Source: JAHWJR01 sp035942035
GTDB taxonomy: Bacteria > Actinomycetota > Acidimicrobiia > Acidimicrobiales > CADCSY01
Length of the DNA: 25,279 nt
Direction: 5' to 3'
NCBI GenBank assembly: GCA_035942035.1
Contig: DASZDK010000016.1
Location: 1 to 25,279, forward strand
Shown here: in pieces, positions 22,351 to 25,279 of the stretch
Layout: the number at the start of each line of letters is the position of its first letter
Position numbering within the stretch: position 1 is the first letter of the stretch
Notes under the pieces: model-generated
Told to the model about the DNA's origin: nothing
What the model saw: the letters and a program-made list of their open reading frames with translations, nothing else
Databases searched by the model: none
Program-made: the position numbers and the translations under genes

Positions 22351-23289
22351 GTGAGCGACGACATCACAACGGAGCCGCGCCGAGAGGCGCCATCTGGGAA
22401 CGGTGGGCCCCAGCCCCCTGGGCCAGGCGCCCCCGTGCCGCCGAGGCGGGGAATGCCCACCAAGGAGGAACGCTCGGAGTCCGACGAAGAGCTGGAAGGC
22501 GCCTTCCGCAAGACCGTCGACGAGGCCCGCCGCCGGCTCAACCGCAGCTGGCCCTCACTCTTCGCCACCGGCACCGTCGGCGGCATCGACGTCGGCCTGG
22601 GGGTCATGGCCCTGCTCCTGGTCAGGGAGTCGACCGGCCAAGAGCTCCTGGGTGCGCTGGCGTTCTCCATCGGGTTCCTCGCCCTCACCCTTGGTCGCAG
22701 CGAGCTGTTCACCGAGAACTTCTTGGTGCCGGTCGCGGCGGTGGTGACCGGCAAGTCCAGCGTGGGGGCCATGTTCCGGCTGTGGGGCGGCACGGCGGTG
22801 ACCAACCTGGCCGGTGGTTGGGCCTTCATGGCCCTGGTCACGCTCGGCCTCCCACAGTTGCACGAGACGGCGGTGGAGGTCGGCAGCCACTACCCGGAGA
22901 TGGGCATCGGGACCACCGCGTTCGCCTCCGCCGTCATCGGCGGCGCCGCCATCACCCTGATGACGTGGATGCAGCGAGGGACCGACTCGGTGCCGGCGAA
23001 GATGGTGGCGGCGATAGCCATCGCCTTCCTCCTGGCCGGCGGGCGACTCAACCACGCCATCGTGGTGTCGCTGGAGATGTTCGCCGCCCTCCAGGCCGGC
23101 GCCCCGTTCGGCTACGCCGACTGGCTGGGGATGGCGTCGTGGGCGGCCCTGGGCAACCTGGTCGGCGGCATGGCCCTGGTCACGGTGCTGCGCCTGGTGC
23201 AGATCGGCCGGACGGCGGTGGAGGCCGAGCGCCGGCGCCCGGACGTACCCCGCCAGCCAGGGGAGGATTCGCCCGGCACCCCGGCGTAG
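22351..23289 (+). CDS. Formate/nitrite transporter (FNT) family channel with long N-terminal extension
   Basis: A 312-residue membrane protein. The first 75 or so residues are polar, Pro/Glu/Arg-rich and cytoplasmic; this is longer than in FocA or NirC. The FNT core follows with helices starting at SLFATGTVGGIDVGLGVMAL, then ALAFSIGFLALTLGRSELFTENFLVPV, which contains the FTENFL segment seen in many FNT proteins. After it come LWGGTAVTNLAGGWAFMAL, a re-entrant segment and two last helices. FNT channels form pentamers passing small monovalent anions (formate, nitrite, hydrosulfide, lactate). This divergent member cannot be assigned a substrate. It is co-directional with the Phn-like operon but separated by a palindrome, and convergent with the flavoprotein. 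Confidence 0.9.
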   Translation: MSDDITTEPRREAPSGNGGPQPPGPGAPVPPRRGMPTKEERSESDEELEGAFRKTVDEARRRLNRSWPSLFATGTVGGIDVGLGVMALLLVRESTGQELLGALAFSIGFLALTLGRSELFTENFLVPVAAVVTGKSSVGAMFRLWGGTAVTNLAGGWAFMALVTLGLPQLHETAVEVGSHYPEMGIGTTAFASAVIGGAAITLMTWMQRGTDSVPAKMVAAIAIAFLLAGGRLNHAIVVSLEMFAALQAGAPFGYADWLGMASWAALGNLVGGMALVTVLRLVQIGRTAVEAERRRPDVPRQPGEDSPGTPA

Positions 23290-23307
23290 GCGGATGCGCT
23301 CAGCGCC

Positions 23308-24519
23308 CTACGCCGGCACCGGCTCCTCGTCCAGCAGCCCGAACACGTCGCTCACCTGCTCCCAGCCGATGCGCAACAGGAACTGGCTGTTGCGGCCGTA
23401 GGACTTGGAGCCGAGCAGGAAGAAGTTGGGCTCCGGGTTGCGCAGCACCTCGGGACCGTGCCCGACCTGGGCCAGGCAGTCGCCACCGGCGGCCCCGAGC
23501 AACGCCGCCGAGAGGTTCATGGGCGCGGCGGTGGCGTAGCACTCGTGCACCTGGAGCTGGCGGTAGAGCCCGTGGTCGCCCACCGAGCCGGTCAGGGCCA
23601 GGACCCGGTCGGCCACCACCTCCTCGGCTCCCCGCCCGTTGCGCAGGGTCACTGCCACCCGGCCCTCCCGGCGGGCCAGCGACTCGACCACCACGCCGGT
23701 GCGCACCCGCACCCCGGGGTGGTCGCCCCGGGCCAGGCGGGCGGCCTCGGCCACCAGCGCGGCGCGCTCGGGGAGCGGGTCGTCGTCGACCGCGCCCCAT
23801 GCCGGCGCCGGGTCACGCACCGCCCACACCACCTCGGTGCCGGGCGAGCGCGCCGCCAGGGAGGCGAGGCTGCGCGCCGCGGTCTGGGCGGAGTGGCCGG
23901 CGCCCACCAGCAGGACGGTGCAGCCGGCCCACTGGGCGGCCTCGGCGTCGAGATCGGGGAGCCGGCGGCACACCGCACCGTCGAGGGACCGCTCCCCGGG
24001 GGCGGGGATGCCGCCGTCGCCCAGGGGGTTGGGAGTGCCGTAGCTGCCGGTGCAGTCGAGCACCACGTCGGCGTGGTCGACCACCTCGCCGGCGTCGGTC
24101 TCGACCAGCAGGCGGAACGGGCGCCGGCCCCGCTCCGGCGTGGCGATCTGCTCGTGCTTGAGCAGGCCCTGGCGGCCCACGGCCACCACCCGGGCGCCGA
24201 GGCGGACGTGAGGAGCCACCTCGGGCAGGGCGGCCAGTGGCGCCAGCAGGCGGTCGGCCAGCTCGGCGCCGGTCGGGCAGCGGTCGCCGGCGGGGACGTC
24301 GACGCCGGCAGCCGCCAGGTGGCGGGCCATGCGGGGCGAGACGTTCATGTCCCACGGGGTGAACAGGCCCACGTGGCCCCACGAACGCACGTTGGCCGCC
24401 ACCTTCGGCGCCGCCTCGTAGACGGTGAACGGGCGGCCGGTGTCGACGGCGGCCAGCGCCGCCTCCAACCCGGTGGGGCCGGCGCCGAGGACGGCGACGT
24501 GCTGGCGGGAGACGTTCAT
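23308..24519 (-). CDS. FAD/NAD(P)-dependent flavoprotein oxidoreductase
   Basis: A 403-residue two-dinucleotide-fold flavoprotein. VAVLGAGPTGLEAALAA (8-24) binds FAD and VLLVGAGHSAQTAARSLA (near 200-218) binds NAD(P)H, in the layout of thioredoxin-reductase-like and flavin-monooxygenase-like enzymes, but without a redox CxxC. Distinctive segments are SWGHVGLFTPWDMN (46-59) and a C-terminal FFLLGSKSYGRNSQFLLRIG. ATG 24519 has GAGGA just upstream. It is convergent with the FNT gene and divergent from the nucleoside phosphorylase-like gene. It could be a monooxygenase or reductase for the compound handled by the neighbouring radical SAM/transport genes; this is inference, and I do not recognise a named enzyme. 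Confidence 0.85.
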   Translation of the reverse strand: MNVSRQHVAVLGAGPTGLEAALAAVDTGRPFTVYEAAPKVAANVRSWGHVGLFTPWDMNVSPRMARHLAAAGVDVPAGDRCPTGAELADRLLAPLAALPEVAPHVRLGARVVAVGRQGLLKHEQIATPERGRRPFRLLVETDAGEVVDHADVVLDCTGSYGTPNPLGDGGIPAPGERSLDGAVCRRLPDLDAEAAQWAGCTVLLVGAGHSAQTAARSLASLAARSPGTEVVWAVRDPAPAWGAVDDDPLPERAALVAEAARLARGDHPGVRVRTGVVVESLARREGRVAVTLRNGRGAEEVVADRVLALTGSVGDHGLYRQLQVHECYATAAPMNLSAALLGAAGGDCLAQVGHGPEVLRNPEPNFFLLGSKSYGRNSQFLLRIGWEQVSDVFGLLDEEPVPA

Positions 24520-24581
24520 GGGGTCCTCGTTTCAACGCCGACTAAAACGACGGGCGTGACGTTGTACCACGGCCGGTCCCG

Positions 24582-25279
24582 ATGACGCACCGTGACTGGG
24601 CGTCCGCACTCGGGCTCGTCGAGGACGAGGTGCCCGGCCTGCTCGTGCTCGAAGGATCGTGGTGGCGCCGGGAGCGCAACGCCCAGCGCCTCGCCCTGCT
24701 CGACGGCGTCCGGGAGCTGGCCTTCCCCGAGTTCCACCTCGGCCGCCACCGCGGGAGGCCGGTGGCCTACTCCTGCGCCTACGGCGCCCCCCGGGCGGTG
24801 GAGCCGGTGCACGTCTTCGGCGAGCTCGGCACGCCCGTGGTGGTCCAGATCGGCTCCTGCGGGGCCCTCCAGCCTGGCATGGCCACCGGCGACATCGTGC
24901 TGCCCGAGCGGGCGGCCATCGGCGAGGGAGCGTCGCAGTACTACGGCGGCTCCGGCTGGTCGGAGGCCTCGCCCGACCTGGTCGACGCCGCCGCCGAGGC
25001 CTTCGCCCGCCGGAGCTTCCGGATCCACCGCGGCTCGCACGTGACCACCTCGGCCCTGCTGGCCCAGCCGCCCGAGCTGCTCGACGTGTGGCACCGGGCC
25101 GGACACCTGGCCGTGGACATGGAGACCTCGGCGGTGTTCAGCGCAGCCCGCTGGTTGGGCATGCGGGCGGTCTCGCTGCTGTTCGTCTGGGACGACCTGC
25201 TGGGCGGGCGGAGCTGGCTCGACCCGTTCCCCCCGGAGGAGACGGCGGCCCAGGACCGGGCCAACGCCGCGCTCATGGA
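24582..25279 (+). CDS. Nucleoside phosphorylase-family protein (3' end cut by window)
   Basis: 232 codons are visible from ATG 24582 to the right edge. The protein fits the PNP_UDP_1 family (uridine and purine nucleoside phosphorylases, MTA/SAH and AMP nucleosidases). Landmarks are the strand and loop VVVQIGSCGALQPGMATGDIVLP (phosphate/ribose site, 86-108), GSHVTTSALL (151-160) and VDMETSAVFSAARWLGM (178-194) with the ribose-binding Met180-Glu181. These enzymes break the N-glycosidic bond of nucleosides by phosphorolysis or hydrolysis. The base specificity residue (Asp or other) cannot be judged, as WDD near 203-205 is only suggestive. It is divergent from the flavoprotein, 62 bases away. Confidence 0.9.
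   Translation, partial: MTHRDWASALGLVEDEVPGLLVLEGSWWRRERNAQRLALLDGVRELAFPEFHLGRHRGRPVAYSCAYGAPRAVEPVHVFGELGTPVVVQIGSCGALQPGMATGDIVLPERAAIGEGASQYYGGSGWSEASPDLVDAAAEAFARRSFRIHRGSHVTTSALLAQPPELLDVWHRAGHLAVDMETSAVFSAARWLGMRAVSLLFVWDDLLGGRSWLDPFPPEETAAQDRANAALM

Overview
The window is very GC-rich DNA of actinobacterial type. Several signs suggest Actinomycetota, possibly Acidimicrobiia: dense coding with GTG starts and 4-bp start/stop overlaps, a DUF501-ppx pair, threonine-rich linkers after membrane anchors, and TANNNT -10 boxes so close to start codons that the mRNAs should be leaderless. The class is inferred from style, not from a marker gene. I find 24 protein genes (two cut by the window edges) and one tRNA. 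Nearly all other long reading frames are antisense or frame shadows.

Region 1 (1-8115) is housekeeping and cell envelope. A FAD oxidoreductase with a C-terminal Rieske domain runs off the left edge. It is followed by an acidic disordered small protein, class II fumarase, a TIGR00725/LOG-like Rossmann protein, a membrane-anchored HExxH metallopeptidase-like protein, an exported L,D-transpeptidase, tRNA-Leu(TAA) (the bldA-type tRNA), MsrB and a GNAT acetyltransferase.

Region 2 (8159-17923, minus strand) is a tightly packed 12-gene run. It begins with an acyl-CoA-dehydrogenase-like flavoprotein, a TIM-barrel isomerase/epimerase, a zinc MDR dehydrogenase, a class II aldolase, an FGGY kinase and a D-2-hydroxyacid dehydrogenase. 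This looks like oxidation, isomerisation, phosphorylation and aldol cleavage of an unidentified polyol, sugar or sugar acid. Next come the 2Fe-2S and FAD subunits of a xanthine dehydrogenase/CO dehydrogenase-type hydroxylase, without the molybdenum subunit. Then follow a free-standing CBM48 glycogen-binding domain, a MocA/MobA-like nucleotidyltransferase, DUF501 and Ppx/GppA.

Region 3 (17924-25279) is the most unusual part. A divergent promoter drives a 558-residue fusion of a metallophosphoesterase-like domain and a radical SAM domain. It is followed by a complete PhnD-PhnE-PhnC-type ABC importer. After a palindrome come an FNT (formate/nitrite) channel, a flavoprotein on the opposite strand, and, divergent from that, a nucleoside phosphorylase family protein cut by the right edge. 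Importer, phosphoesterase, radical SAM enzyme and possible nucleosidase together recall the parts list of the C-P lyase pathway (PhnCDE, PhnP, PhnJ, PhnI), but the enzymes come from different families. My main hypothesis is an undescribed pathway that imports a phosphonate or similar oxyanion and processes it by radical chemistry.
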